Shown in pieces: positions 8,258 to 17,777 of a stretch of DNA of 40,730 bases. A program made the position numbers and the translations under genes. This stretch comes from an uncultured Bacteroidales bacterium (GTDB lineage: Bacteria > Bacteroidota > Bacteroidia > Bacteroidales > Bacteroidaceae): assembly GCA_937914945.1 (NCBI GenBank), contig CALGJF010000073.1:1-40730 (forward strand), in the 5' to 3' direction. The first letter of the stretch is position 1, and each line of letters starts with the position of its first letter. The notes beneath the pieces are model-generated. The model saw only the letters and a list, made by a program, of their open reading frames with translations, did no database searches and was not told the DNA's origin.

Positions 8258-11200
8258 TTATAGACCTTCCAATATTTTTGCAGCCTCTTTGTTGCCGGCG
8301 TTGGCTGCAGTGCGGTAGAGGTCTTCTGCAAGCCCCTTGTCGCGCTTTACGCCTTGCCCGTTGTAATAATAGTCGGCCATCTGCTTGGTACCGATGTGGT
8401 TGCCCATTTGCGACAGGGTTTTTGCCCAGCGGTATGCCTCTTTGTAATTGCCGGCACTCTGCTCGTAGAAAAGCATAAAGAGCATAGCCTGTTCCCACCC
8501 CTTCTCGGCAGCTGTTTTTACGTGGTTTATAGCCTCCGGGTTGGTTTTACCTGTATCGTTGGGACCCATCAGCTGCAAGCCATATTCATAATGCGCTTCG
8601 GCATTGCCGCTTTGCACAGCCTCGACAAGCAATGCTGTAGCCTGCTCTATTGCGGCTTCATCATCTGTACTTATCAGTTCCTTTGCTTTGTGAACCATTG
8701 CGCGTGGCTCCTTTTGCAGGCAGGCACGGCGCATCCAGGTGGCGGCAAGTTCGTCGCTCTGCTCACAACCTATACCGTTTTTATACATCATGGCAAGCTC
8801 GTATTGTGCGCCGGGGTTGCCGTTTGTTGCTGCGTTTTCATAGAATTTTTTAGCCTGCTGTTCGTTCTTTTTCAGTCCTGTGCCGTTAAGGTAGCATTGC
8901 GCAATCTCGTTTATTGCCGGTGCATAGTTGTATTTGACAAGCTCGGCCCATATTGCAATGGCGTTTTTGTAGCGTTGCTGGTTTTTATAGGCAATGGCTG
9001 TGTTGTGGTGTTTGAGGCATGCTTTTTCCAGTTCGGGGTCCATGGCTTGTTCAAAGTAGTCCTCGTCGCTCTCGCTCTTGCTTTGTTGGCTTGTGTCGGT
9101 TGTCTTCTGCTGTGTGCTGTGGTTGTTTATGCGTGTTGCCATGGCTGCATCGTTGCTGTAATACGCCTGTCCGTCGCGGCCTGTAATATCCACTGTGAGT
9201 GTGTTGCACGAACAACTGTTATAGAATTCCACGTTTATTGAGCCGTCGTTGTTTGTTGTTAGTTGCGGGCTCCACAAAATGGTGCGGCGGTGCTCCTTCT
9301 TGTCGGCGGCGGGCTTTGCCTTGCTATAATCGGGTGAATAGAACTGCTTACTCTCGTTGTAGCCCTGTATGCTGGTGTAGCGTGTTGTGCCGTATGTGTT
9401 TGCAAGGTCGGGTATTATGCCGTTTGCTTTTTCATCTTCTCTGTATGGTATGAAGCAGGCGACATAGTTGGGGTGTTTGGGCTCTGATAATTGAAGTGTG
9501 TAGTTGAAGGTTTCGGGCAATGGAAATCCATCTACTCCCGATGTGTTCGAAATATAGTGCTGCGAAAGAAATCCTAAATAAAATTTCTGTAATGGATCTT
9601 TGTTGTCGAGTGCTCTTGCGCAGTTTGACCAATATGTGAATGTATTCTCGAACTGTTCGCGGGTTTTTGCATCGCTCCTTATCACAAACTCCTTAAAGTT
9701 CATCATCTTCTCGGCATCTATCTTTCCGCGCAGATATTCAAGGTCGGGGATTGGTGCGATGTTGGAGTCGTATGTGCCGTTTACAACCATCAGTTGTACC
9801 CAATAGGCCCAATTATAGTTGTGGCGTCGCATTGCGCTGGTAACAATTTCGGCAGCGGTTAGTGAATTCTTGTATTCTTCCGATATATGTGAATTTTGTG
9901 GCAATGAATCTGTTTTGTTAAAGTATCTGATGTTGCCTATATATTTAATGTGTCCCAAAGGAAGATTTCTACTTGGTATATTTGCAATACCCGATGGCGA
10001 CACCGCACCATGCATTTGGCCTATGAAGTCGCCGTCTTCTTTCACGAAATCACTTTCCAACTCTTTAAGGGCTTGGTTATATACGTTGTCTTTGTATGCA
10101 TATATATCGCGAAGGTATGTTACATCCTGTGCATACTCCCACTCGTCGAGGAAGTTAAAGCGCATCTCGCTGTGGGGCGGGCGCGAGTTGGGTTCCTTCT
10201 TGGCGCTGCTCACTACCTCCACTTGTGATAACATAAATTCAAACGGGCTCAGTTGCACAAGGCTCTCGTTTTGGCTTGTTTCGTCTTTATCTACCGGCTT
10301 GCCTGTATTGCGCTCCCAATAGTCGTATAGGCGAAAGTCGGGCGAGAAGTAGCGGTCGAGTGCAAATGCGTATCTGATATTGTCGCTCTGTCTTATAGTT
10401 GTCTGCGGTTGCAGGGCTGCTATGCGCTTGCCATAGAAGTCTTTGGTTTCCACGATGAATTCGCCCAGGCTGTCGGTGCGGAAGGAGTATGATGAGGTCT
10501 CTTTGCCGTCGTATGATATGAGCAACTGTGTCAGATTGTTTTTTTGTGGAATAAGGTTTATTACATCAATATTGCCCATGGCACTGCCTCTGTTCTTTCT
10601 GAAGAATGTACCTTTTAGGGTGATGCCTTGCTCTATTGGTTGTAGTTTGTCCAAACGTAGCTGTGTGAGCTTGCTCCAATCGTATGCGGTCCAGCCGTTG
10701 GTGAGCATAATAAGGTCGAGCTGTTCTTTTCTTTTTGTGTTGCTGTTGTCAAAGTATTGTGCGGCATTGGGTATGTAGCCTTTAAGTTCGGAACCAAGCA
10801 ACAGATAGGTGTAAATGTTGTAATCCCATGATGTCTCCACATGCCCGGCTGCATCGCTCACCGCAAGCGACAGGTTGGCATTGGCGGGGATGGGTTTGCC
10901 GTCCTCGCGTGCAATGTTGAGATTGATTTTTTCGTATGGGGCAAGAGATAGTTCGTCAATAGTCCCATTATTGCCCTTTACAATGAGTTTTATGGTGCTG
11001 CGGTCGCTCTTCTGTATGCTGTCGTGCATGACAAAGAAACAGCGCTCGGCAAGCGGGGTGTTGCCATTGAACACAATGGCTTTGTTCACACCTTCGGGCA
11101 GTTCTCTTTTGCCCAGAGTAAATGTTTTGATGCTTTCGCCGGGTGCTATCTTCCTGTAATAGCCCATTGCGCCACGGTACAATATGCTGAATGCATACTC

Positions 11201-12112
11201 CTCGCCCTCCTTGAATTTGTTGTTTATTGTGAAACTGATGCTGTCGGCACTCTCACGCGCGGCTATGGTAACACCCTCTTCTTCTACTTCGGGCAGTTTG
11301 AACTCAAATATTTTGCTTTTCTCTTTTTTGTTTACGGTCGTAACCTTTGCCGTGTATTTTACACCTGCTTGCGGTGTTATCTCAAAGCAGCCTTTGCCAT
11401 AGTGGGTGGGGGTGGTTGTGAGCAGTATGTTTTTGTCGGCGTATATTGTAATCTCCTTGTTAAGAAAATCTCCATCCAATCCTCGCAGTTCATATGCGAC
11501 TTTGCTTTTGAGCCCATTTACAAGATGTCCGCCTTCGGGGTAGAATTTAAGTTCTGCATCGGGCAGTTCTGCGCTTATCCACTTTCCGTCGCGCATGAAT
11601 CCGCGTTTGCGGTCGAGCATGTTTTTGAAATCCCAGTTGTCGCCGTTCACTTTGTCGAAAATGGGGAACACACGGCTGAAAACGGCCTCTCTGCCCCAAT
11701 TGAGCATATAACGTGTATATGCACGTACCTCGTAATATCCCGACAATAATAGCGGATTCAATTCAAAATCTCCATTGCAGCACCCGTTTTCGTCTATTTT
11801 GTATTTTTTTGTTTCCACCACATAACCCTCGGGTGCAACCAACTCCACATACAGAACCTTGCTGGGTGTAGTTACGCGGTCGTTTGTACCATAGCTTATA
11901 TATGCCTTGAACCACATTGTTTCGCCCAAATAGTATGCGCTGTTATCGAAATGGAGAAACACGCGCTCCTGCTGCATCACACGCCCCACCTGCAAAGCGC
12001 GCTTTGCAGCCTCGTCGTTTGTAACACGTTTAATGCTGTCGTCGTTAAGCGATTGTGCATGCAGTATGGTTGTTGCAAGAATGGCAAACAATATAAATGT
12101 GGTTCGTTTCAT
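8258..12112 (-). CDS. Large exported protein: MG2 (macroglobulin-like) domain plus C-terminal Sel1 repeats
   Basis: A 1284-residue protein with a signal peptide (about 1-19, ending LHAQS). Residues about 45-150 hold an MG2-type beta-sandwich (VFLHFDNSAYYLGETMWFKAY), the fold shared by alpha-2-macroglobulins and many Bacteroidetes surface proteins. Further beta-rich macroglobulin-like segments continue to about residue 1000. From about 1025 to the end the character changes to helical Sel1/TPR-type repeats with motifs such as AAANGNPGAQYELAMMYKNG and YYYNGQGVKRD. I see no thioester CxEQ motif, so it is not a trapping macroglobulin. The role is unknown; an envelope scaffold or partner of a TonB-dependent receptor is an inference. 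It follows the GH2 gene after a terminator-like palindrome. Confidence 0.75.
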   Translation of the reverse strand: MKRTTFILFAILATTILHAQSLNDDSIKRVTNDEAAKRALQVGRVMQQERVFLHFDNSAYYLGETMWFKAYISYGTNDRVTTPSKVLYVELVAPEGYVVETKKYKIDENGCCNGDFELNPLLLSGYYEVRAYTRYMLNWGREAVFSRVFPIFDKVNGDNWDFKNMLDRKRGFMRDGKWISAELPDAELKFYPEGGHLVNGLKSKVAYELRGLDGDFLNKEITIYADKNILLTTTPTHYGKGCFEITPQAGVKYTAKVTTVNKKEKSKIFEFKLPEVEEEGVTIAARESADSISFTINNKFKEGEEYAFSILYRGAMGYYRKIAPGESIKTFTLGKRELPEGVNKAIVFNGNTPLAERCFFVMHDSIQKSDRSTIKLIVKGNNGTIDELSLAPYEKINLNIAREDGKPIPANANLSLAVSDAAGHVETSWDYNIYTYLLLGSELKGYIPNAAQYFDNSNTKRKEQLDLIMLTNGWTAYDWSKLTQLRLDKLQPIEQGITLKGTFFRKNRGSAMGNIDVINLIPQKNNLTQLLISYDGKETSSYSFRTDSLGEFIVETKDFYGKRIAALQPQTTIRQSDNIRYAFALDRYFSPDFRLYDYWERNTGKPVDKDETSQNESLVQLSPFEFMLSQVEVVSSAKKEPNSRPPHSEMRFNFLDEWEYAQDVTYLRDIYAYKDNVYNQALKELESDFVKEDGDFIGQMHGAVSPSGIANIPSRNLPLGHIKYIGNIRYFNKTDSLPQNSHISEEYKNSLTAAEIVTSAMRRHNYNWAYWVQLMVVNGTYDSNIAPIPDLEYLRGKIDAEKMMNFKEFVIRSDAKTREQFENTFTYWSNCARALDNKDPLQKFYLGFLSQHYISNTSGVDGFPLPETFNYTLQLSEPKHPNYVACFIPYREDEKANGIIPDLANTYGTTRYTSIQGYNESKQFYSPDYSKAKPAADKKEHRRTILWSPQLTTNNDGSINVEFYNSCSCNTLTVDITGRDGQAYYSNDAAMATRINNHSTQQKTTDTSQQSKSESDEDYFEQAMDPELEKACLKHHNTAIAYKNQQRYKNAIAIWAELVKYNYAPAINEIAQCYLNGTGLKKNEQQAKKFYENAATNGNPGAQYELAMMYKNGIGCEQSDELAATWMRRACLQKEPRAMVHKAKELISTDDEAAIEQATALLVEAVQSGNAEAHYEYGLQLMGPNDTGKTNPEAINHVKTAAEKGWEQAMLFMLFYEQSAGNYKEAYRWAKTLSQMGNHIGTKQMADYYYNGQGVKRDKGLAEDLYRTAANAGNKEAAKILEGL

Positions 12113-12137
12113 ATATACACTATATTTGATTAATTAA

Positions 12138-12167
12138 GACAAAGCCTGCCCGCGGGCAGGCTTTGTC
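12138..12167 (-). terminator. Perfect 30-bp palindrome ending the GH2 transcript
   Basis: Arms GACAAAGCCTGCCCG (12138-12152) and its exact complement (12153-12167) meet at the centre with no spacer. It lies 17 bases past the GH2 stop on the minus strand and would form a very stable GC-rich hairpin, followed by a short TTAATTAAT stretch. Confidence 0.65.
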
Positions 12168-12183
12168 GTGTGTGTGTCCCTTA

Positions 12184-15100
12184 TTATTTTACAGGGCTTA
12201 TGCGTAGCTTGTAGCTCATGGGCTGGTTAGGCACGCAGTAGATGGGCATTGTGCCTACATCGGCACCGCACGATGCGTTACCTATTCCGCGCATAAATGC
12301 GTCGAGGTGCAGCACGGTGTAGGGGCGGGGTGTCAATTCCCACATGTGTTGCCCGTCCATGAGGTCTTTATCGGTGAATTGGAGAGCCGAGAATGATACC
12401 TTGCCCTCTGTCTCTATCTTTATTCCCTCGCCCTTGTCGTTGGTGAGGGTGAGTTCACGCAATCCCTCGCGGTTACCTGTACTTTGGGGCTTGACGTAGC
12501 GTTCGGGCATCTGGGCTACGGTGCTTGTGTAGCGGCCTACCAATACTCCATCTATGCGGTCGTTACTGTTCTCCCATGGGCCGTATGCATAGTAGTTTAC
12601 ATTGTGCAGTGTGGAATCTATTCCACATACAAGGCCTGCACGGCGTAATTCGGTGGTGTGGGGGATGAACTTGGCGTCTACATCTATGAATCCTTGGGGA
12701 TAGATGGTGTAGTTGATTTCGGTATCGCAAAGCGAGCCCTTGCGTGTGGTTTTAACAACTGTGTTTCCATCCACGTTCTCAACGGTGCAGGTGCCCTTGG
12801 CCTCCAAGCCGTTCGATGTGTTCCAGAAGCGGTCGTTTTCAATCCAGCGATGGTTGTCGTAGAGGAATCCTTCGCCGGCTGCAATAACCTCCTTGCCGTC
12901 AAATGCGAGGTTTGTCATGCGGCCTGTTTCGGGGTCGAATGTAACAGAAATCTTGCTGTTGCCAATCTTCACCTCATGCAGTGCGGATGTTTGCATTAGG
13001 GCCTCGCCCTCGGGTGCGATGGCTGCCAAGGGGGCGCGCTCTACAAGTGTGTATTGTTTGATGGCAACCTCATGGCCGGCTTTTGCAAAGCGTTGCGCCT
13101 CGCGATGCATTACACGCAGGTTGAGCATGGTCTCAATGCCGTTCTTCTCGGCTTTTTCTATGGCTGCCTTCGATAGCTTGAGTCTCAATGTCGTCTCTTC
13201 GCCATTTGTGGCTGCGGGGAGGTTGCACTTTTGGCTGCTGACAATCTTGCCGTTCTTCACCACCTCGTAAACAAGATAGAATTCATTGAGGTTTGTGAAA
13301 TTGTATGTGTTCTTTATCTTTATGGTAGCTCTGTTTTTCTTTTTATCGATACCCTCCAAAGAGAATTTTATGAATTGGTGGGCTGCCTTTACCTCCTTGA
13401 GTTTTGCACTCTCGTGGCGTGTGGCGGGTATGATGCCATTGCTGCAGAAATTGCCTTGGTGGGGGCCCGGATAGTCGTAACCGGTGTGCAGGCGATAGAG
13501 GCTGTCTTTAATCTCCTGCGGGTCGTAAATGGCCTGGTCCACCCAATCCCAAATACATCCGCCGATGCAAGAATTTGAGTTTTCTATGTGCTCCCAATAC
13601 TCACGCAAATTACCGATGGCATTACCCATTGCGTGGGCATATTCGCAGATGAACATGGGCTTGTCGAGGTTATTGGTATATTGGCGCATCCAAGCCTGTC
13701 CGGGGTACATTTTTGAATAGAAATCGGAGAAACGCCCGCCGCCGTAGTTGCCGTTGCTGCGGGTTCCCTCATAGTGAACGGGGCGATTATCGAGCTTATA
13801 TGCAGCATCGTAGCATGGGCCGAAGTTGTTTCCGTTGCCGGCCTCGTTACCCAAGCTCCACATAACAACGCAGGGGTGGTTACGGTCGCGCAATACCATG
13901 CGGTCAATACGATCGACGAATGAAGGTATCCAAGACTCGCGGTCCGAGATGCTCTGGTTGGCATGGTCCTCCAAGTCGGCCTCGTCGCAGCAGTATAGTC
14001 CGTAGTAATCGAACATTGCATACATGCGTGCGGCGTTGGGGTAGTGGCTGGTACGTATGGTGTTGATGTTGTTCTGCTTCATAAGTAGAATATCCTGCAA
14101 CATCGACTCTGTTGTTACGGCACGGCCATAGAGGGGGTGAGTGTCGTGGCGGTTCACACCTTTGAAGAATACGCGCTCACCGTTGATATATACGATAGAG
14201 TTCTTTATCTCAATGTCGCGGAATCCATATTTTGTAGAGAATGCCATCTCCTCGTTGCCCTGCTCGTCCATCTGTACCACACGCAGTGTGTATAGGTTGG
14301 GCTTTTCGGCGCTCCACAATTCAATGTCGTTTACCTGCAATGTGGCGGTAACTTCGGGGGCGGCAATCTTTGCCTTCATGGCTTGCTTTATGGTGTCAGC
14401 GGCAACAAGCTTGCCTGCAGTATCGTAGAGGGATACTTTAATCTGCTTGCCCTCGGGGCAGAAGTCGCGGTTGTCAATAGTCAGTTGCACGTTTACAGTA
14501 GCGCTTTTGCGCCCGTTGGTGAGTGTGCTTGTGATGTAGTGGTCGCGCACGGCTGCTTTGGGTACGTTGTAGAGATATACATCGCGGAAGATACCGCTCA
14601 TGCGGAACATATCCTGGCACTCCAGGTATGAACCGTCGCACCAGCGGAACACCTGTACGGCGAGCTTGTTTTCGCCTTTTTTCAGGAAGTTTGTGAGGTC
14701 GAACTCTGCCACGTTGTTAGAGCCTTGTGTGTAACCTACATACTCACCGTTGAGCCATACAAAGGCTGCAGAATAGATACCGCCAAAATGTATGAATGTG
14801 CGGCGGCCGTCCCAATTCTCGGGAACTTCAAATGTGCGCACATATGAGCCTACGGGGTTAATGCCGTAGTTCTTGCCACCATCGTTGTAGCCGGGGCGTG
14901 CTTTGATGAACGGAGGTGTGTTGGAGTGGGGATACTCCACGTTGTTGTATATGGGTTTGTCGTAGCCCTGCATTTCCCAATTCGAAGGTACGGGTATATT
15001 GTCCCAATTACTTACATCAAAGCCCTCTTCAAAGAATGTCAATGGGCGTTGTGATGGCTCTGACACGAGGTTGAATTTCCAAGTGCCGTTGAGGCTCTGG

Positions 15101-16167
15101 AAACGATTGTTTACAGGCACGGTCCAAGGGGTGGCGTAGTAAGCTGCATCGGCAAGCATGGCAGCCTCGTTGTCGTAGGGCATATATGTTGCGTGCCCAC
15201 GCTCCTTGTTCTCTTCAAAGCGTGTTTCATCCTCCCAATAGGGCGATTCTATTTTGGGTTTCTCAACCTGTTCGAATGTGAACCATGAGTTTTTGTCATC
15301 GGCTTTATAATCAACCAATTTCATCTGCCCGTTGATGAGTGTATACATTTTGTCGGCCTTGCCTTTTGAAATAATTCGGTATGCGCCTTTGTTGTCCTTG
15401 ACAGGCTCGAATGTAAATTTCGCATTATTCCAGATACCTACAACTGCAGGCCACTGCAGCAAGTAGTCGATAGAGGCGTTGCCACCGCCATCGTCAAAAT
15501 TCTGGCCATAAAAAGCGTTCTCAACAGCGAAAGTAAACGGGTCTATTGTCTTTATGCTCCAATATTGTCCGCGGTTGTCGGCATCGGCTTCCTCGCTCAC
15601 GATTCGGGCGTTGTTTTCTCCCGAATCTCCGTTACCAAGCACCTTGTTGTCGGCTACGGAGCGAATGAGGTATGTGAGGTCGTCGTCGAATCCTGCAAAT
15701 TCCGACTCTTCGATTGTGAATTGTGCAGCGGGGTTGCCTATCGCTTTGTCCTTTGGAATGAGGCCTATACTGCCGTCCTTTTCCTTAACCGCAGCAAATG
15801 TAGAACTGTTGGTAGGTATAAGTAGACCGTTCTCGTATCTCCACAATTGAGCCTCGTCGGAACCATTGTTCTCTCCAAGTTCCACTTTGTTGCCTGCAGC
15901 GCGCATGGCATTGTTGGTTACAGGGTTGATTATGCGCCAGCTGCCCGAAAGTTCTGAAAGCTTCCAATACTGGGCGGCGTTGCGCTCCTCGTAGTCGGTT
16001 GTTCCCACTTTGTTACCCTTCTTCTCGGTAACAACGTTGTTCTTTTTACCTTGTGTGTAAACGTGGTACAGTTTTCCTTTGTCGAAATGTACTTGTGCAA
16101 AACTGCCCATTGTGGCAAATAGCGCCACGATTGCGAGCAACATGCTGTGGTTGATGAGTTTTGGCAT
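12184..16167 (-). CDS. Secreted glycoside hydrolase family 2 beta-galactosidase with N-terminal trefoil-like domains
   Basis: A 1327-residue exported enzyme. A signal peptide covers about 1-24. Residues 28-300 form two beta-trefoil (ricin-B-like) units suggested by repeated QYW/QLW/QF motifs (Q66, Q107, Q149, Q201). The GH2 sugar-binding domain spans about 355-540 and the immunoglobulin-like domain about 545-650. The TIM barrel covers about 655-935, with the acid/base E775 in SLGNEAGNG and the nucleophile E842 in ICEYAHAMGN. The beta-galactosidase small-chain domain runs from about 1060 to the end. The organisation past residue 350 is that of LacZ. It should remove beta-linked galactose from polysaccharides in the periplasm or at the surface. 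It is a single-gene transcript with its own promoter and terminator and is not in a SusC/SusD locus here. Confidence 0.9.
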   Translation of the reverse strand: MPKLINHSMLLAIVALFATMGSFAQVHFDKGKLYHVYTQGKKNNVVTEKKGNKVGTTDYEERNAAQYWKLSELSGSWRIINPVTNNAMRAAGNKVELGENNGSDEAQLWRYENGLLIPTNSSTFAAVKEKDGSIGLIPKDKAIGNPAAQFTIEESEFAGFDDDLTYLIRSVADNKVLGNGDSGENNARIVSEEADADNRGQYWSIKTIDPFTFAVENAFYGQNFDDGGGNASIDYLLQWPAVVGIWNNAKFTFEPVKDNKGAYRIISKGKADKMYTLINGQMKLVDYKADDKNSWFTFEQVEKPKIESPYWEDETRFEENKERGHATYMPYDNEAAMLADAAYYATPWTVPVNNRFQSLNGTWKFNLVSEPSQRPLTFFEEGFDVSNWDNIPVPSNWEMQGYDKPIYNNVEYPHSNTPPFIKARPGYNDGGKNYGINPVGSYVRTFEVPENWDGRRTFIHFGGIYSAAFVWLNGEYVGYTQGSNNVAEFDLTNFLKKGENKLAVQVFRWCDGSYLECQDMFRMSGIFRDVYLYNVPKAAVRDHYITSTLTNGRKSATVNVQLTIDNRDFCPEGKQIKVSLYDTAGKLVAADTIKQAMKAKIAAPEVTATLQVNDIELWSAEKPNLYTLRVVQMDEQGNEEMAFSTKYGFRDIEIKNSIVYINGERVFFKGVNRHDTHPLYGRAVTTESMLQDILLMKQNNINTIRTSHYPNAARMYAMFDYYGLYCCDEADLEDHANQSISDRESWIPSFVDRIDRMVLRDRNHPCVVMWSLGNEAGNGNNFGPCYDAAYKLDNRPVHYEGTRSNGNYGGGRFSDFYSKMYPGQAWMRQYTNNLDKPMFICEYAHAMGNAIGNLREYWEHIENSNSCIGGCIWDWVDQAIYDPQEIKDSLYRLHTGYDYPGPHQGNFCSNGIIPATRHESAKLKEVKAAHQFIKFSLEGIDKKKNRATIKIKNTYNFTNLNEFYLVYEVVKNGKIVSSQKCNLPAATNGEETTLRLKLSKAAIEKAEKNGIETMLNLRVMHREAQRFAKAGHEVAIKQYTLVERAPLAAIAPEGEALMQTSALHEVKIGNSKISVTFDPETGRMTNLAFDGKEVIAAGEGFLYDNHRWIENDRFWNTSNGLEAKGTCTVENVDGNTVVKTTRKGSLCDTEINYTIYPQGFIDVDAKFIPHTTELRRAGLVCGIDSTLHNVNYYAYGPWENSNDRIDGVLVGRYTSTVAQMPERYVKPQSTGNREGLRELTLTNDKGEGIKIETEGKVSFSALQFTDKDLMDGQHMWELTPRPYTVLHLDAFMRGIGNASCGADVGTMPIYCVPNQPMSYKLRISPVK

Positions 16168-16237
16168 AGTATTATGATTTTAGTTTGATTGTTTCCCCTT
16201 TTTATGCGTATATGCGCCACGCACACACGCGTTATTG

Positions 16238-16269
16238 CAAAGATAAGTAAATTTTAAGATATGCCCAAT
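16238..16269 (-). promoter_or_regulatory. Bacteroidetes-type promoter for the GH2 gene
   Basis: On the minus strand: ATTG (16269-16266), 20 bases, then TATCTTTG (16245-16238), a perfect match to the -7 consensus TAnnTTTG. The predicted start is near 16231, giving a leader of about 60 bases. Between this and the ddl gene (16270-16468) I see only the ddl terminator and AT-rich DNA. Confidence 0.65.
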
Positions 16270-16419
16270 AGTATTATTTAATACGTCTGCTTAAAAATTG
16301 AAATTTAAGTAATTATAACATATAGATTCGGACTGTTGCCGACAAAAATAATATCTTCTTTGTTTGCTGAATTTGTATAATGTTTTGCAAAAACTTTGCA
16401 ACAGGTGTGGGTATAACGC

Positions 16420-16451
16420 AAGCAGCCCTTCCCGCAAAGGAATGGCTGCTT
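16420..16451 (-). terminator. Hairpin ending the ddl transcript
   Basis: A 13-bp stem with one mismatch (arms AAGCAGCCCTTCC and GGAATGGCTGCTT, loop CGCAAA) lies 18 bases past the ddl stop on the minus strand. The T-rich part comes only later, so the termination strength is uncertain. Confidence 0.6.
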
Positions 16452-16468
16452 GTGAAGTAGTGTATAAT

Positions 16469-17683
16469 TTATTTACCAAATTTACCGCCCATTTTGGGGC
16501 CCATCTTGGCACCGTTCTTGGCACCGCCGCCACCACCTGCTGCAAATATATTTTCGCCATAGTTCACAGCTTTGAAACCGGCATCTTGCTTGCGGCGGAA
16601 GGCTATATCTATAAGTTTGTCAACCAACGTGCCGAAATTGTAGCCGCTATACTCCCATAAATAGAACGAAAGCGAGCCGGGGATGGTGTTGATTTCGTTT
16701 ACAAAAATCTCATTGGTACCCTCGTCTATGATAAAGTCGATACGAGCCACACCGTCGCACGAAAGGGCACGGAAGGTATCGCAGGCTGCTTTCTGTATGA
16801 AATCGGTGCTCTCTTTAGGTAGGTTGGCGGGTATCTCGCGCACGGTCGATTGCATTCCTTGGCTCTGCTTGCCGCCACCATTCATGTATTTATCCTGATA
16901 TGAGAGTATCTCGCCACTGCGCACCGGCACCTCGCACACCGAGGGCTCGCACTCGTAGTAGTTGCCAAGCACGGCGCAGTTTACCTCTTTCAGTTTTTGT
17001 ACGTATTTTTCAATGATTATGCGGCTGGTGAACGATATTGCATAATCCACGGCATCCAAGAATTCCTCGCGGTTGTGTGCGGCGCGTATGCCCACGCTCG
17101 AACCGCTGTTGGCCGGCTTTACAATAACAGGGTAACCGAGCTTCTCCTCAACCATTGCCACAGTGCTCTCCTGCTTGTCGCTCCACTCTTTGTCGCTGAA
17201 CCAGCAGTAGTCTATCACGGGAATACCGCACTCTTTGAGAATCATTTTCATGGTGATTTTGTCCATGCCGTTTGCCGATGCAAGGGTGTTGCAACCGGTA
17301 TAAGGTATGCCCGAGAATTCCATCACTCCCTGGAATGTACCATCCTCGCAGTTGGTGCCGTGCAGGGCGGGGAGAATAACATCCAACTTGGTTACAACTG
17401 CTTTTTGAAAGAATCCCTTGTTGCTGCGGTAGAGATTTGTGTCGCCGTAGATGGGGCGCATATATACCTCCTCGCACATGGCAAGCAGTTTCTTTGTGTC
17501 GCGGTAGTTGGCTACATTGAACAGGGCGTCGCCTGTGTACCATTTACCTGTTTTTGTAATGTATATCGGGGTAATGTCATATTTCTCTCTGTCCATTGCC
17601 GCCATTGCCTGGTTGGCTGTGATTACCGAAATCTCATTTTCAACGGAACGTCCGCCAAAAACTACTCCTACATTGATTTTCAT
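16469..17683 (-). CDS. ddl: D-alanine--D-alanine ligase family protein with a Gly/Lys-rich tail
   Basis: An ATP-grasp ligase that joins two D-amino acids for the peptidoglycan stem. Visible are VFGGRSVENEIS at residues 8-19, the HGTNCEDGTFQG motif, the phosphate-binding loop GSSVGI, ARIDF and the metal/substrate motif NEINTIPGSLSFYLW. The sequence style (ENEIS, NEINTIPGS) resembles Clostridia-type Ddl/Van ligases more than the Ddl of a cell-division cluster. At 404 aa it is longer than usual (320-370): the last 24 or so residues are a low-complexity tail of Gly, Lys, Ala and Met. It is preceded by a membrane MurF-like gene and an alpha/beta hydrolase gene on the same strand. D-Ala-D-Ala is the default product; a D-Ala-D-Xaa product cannot be excluded from sequence alone. 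Confidence 0.85.
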   Translation of the reverse strand: MKINVGVVFGGRSVENEISVITANQAMAAMDREKYDITPIYITKTGKWYTGDALFNVANYRDTKKLLAMCEEVYMRPIYGDTNLYRSNKGFFQKAVVTKLDVILPALHGTNCEDGTFQGVMEFSGIPYTGCNTLASANGMDKITMKMILKECGIPVIDYCWFSDKEWSDKQESTVAMVEEKLGYPVIVKPANSGSSVGIRAAHNREEFLDAVDYAISFTSRIIIEKYVQKLKEVNCAVLGNYYECEPSVCEVPVRSGEILSYQDKYMNGGGKQSQGMQSTVREIPANLPKESTDFIQKAACDTFRALSCDGVARIDFIIDEGTNEIFVNEINTIPGSLSFYLWEYSGYNFGTLVDKLIDIAFRRKQDAGFKAVNYGENIFAAGGGGGAKNGAKMGPKMGGKFGK

Positions 17684-17715
17684 GGTTGTTGTGTATGTTA
17701 ATTTATTTGTTTTTT

Positions 17716-17744
17716 AGATTCTTCACTTCGCTCAGAATGACAGG
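17716..17744. repeat. Possible dispersed intergenic repeat
   Basis: The string AGATTCTTCACTTCGCTCAG followed by AATGACAGG lies between murF-like and ddl. Its complement (TCATTCTGAGCGAAGTGAAG...) resembles a short element seen between genes in many unrelated bacterial genomes. Only one copy occurs in this window, so the call rests on recognition, not on a local repeat. Confidence 0.35.
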
Positions 17745-17777
17745 TTTTTGATAATTTGGTGTATATTGGTTTAGTGT

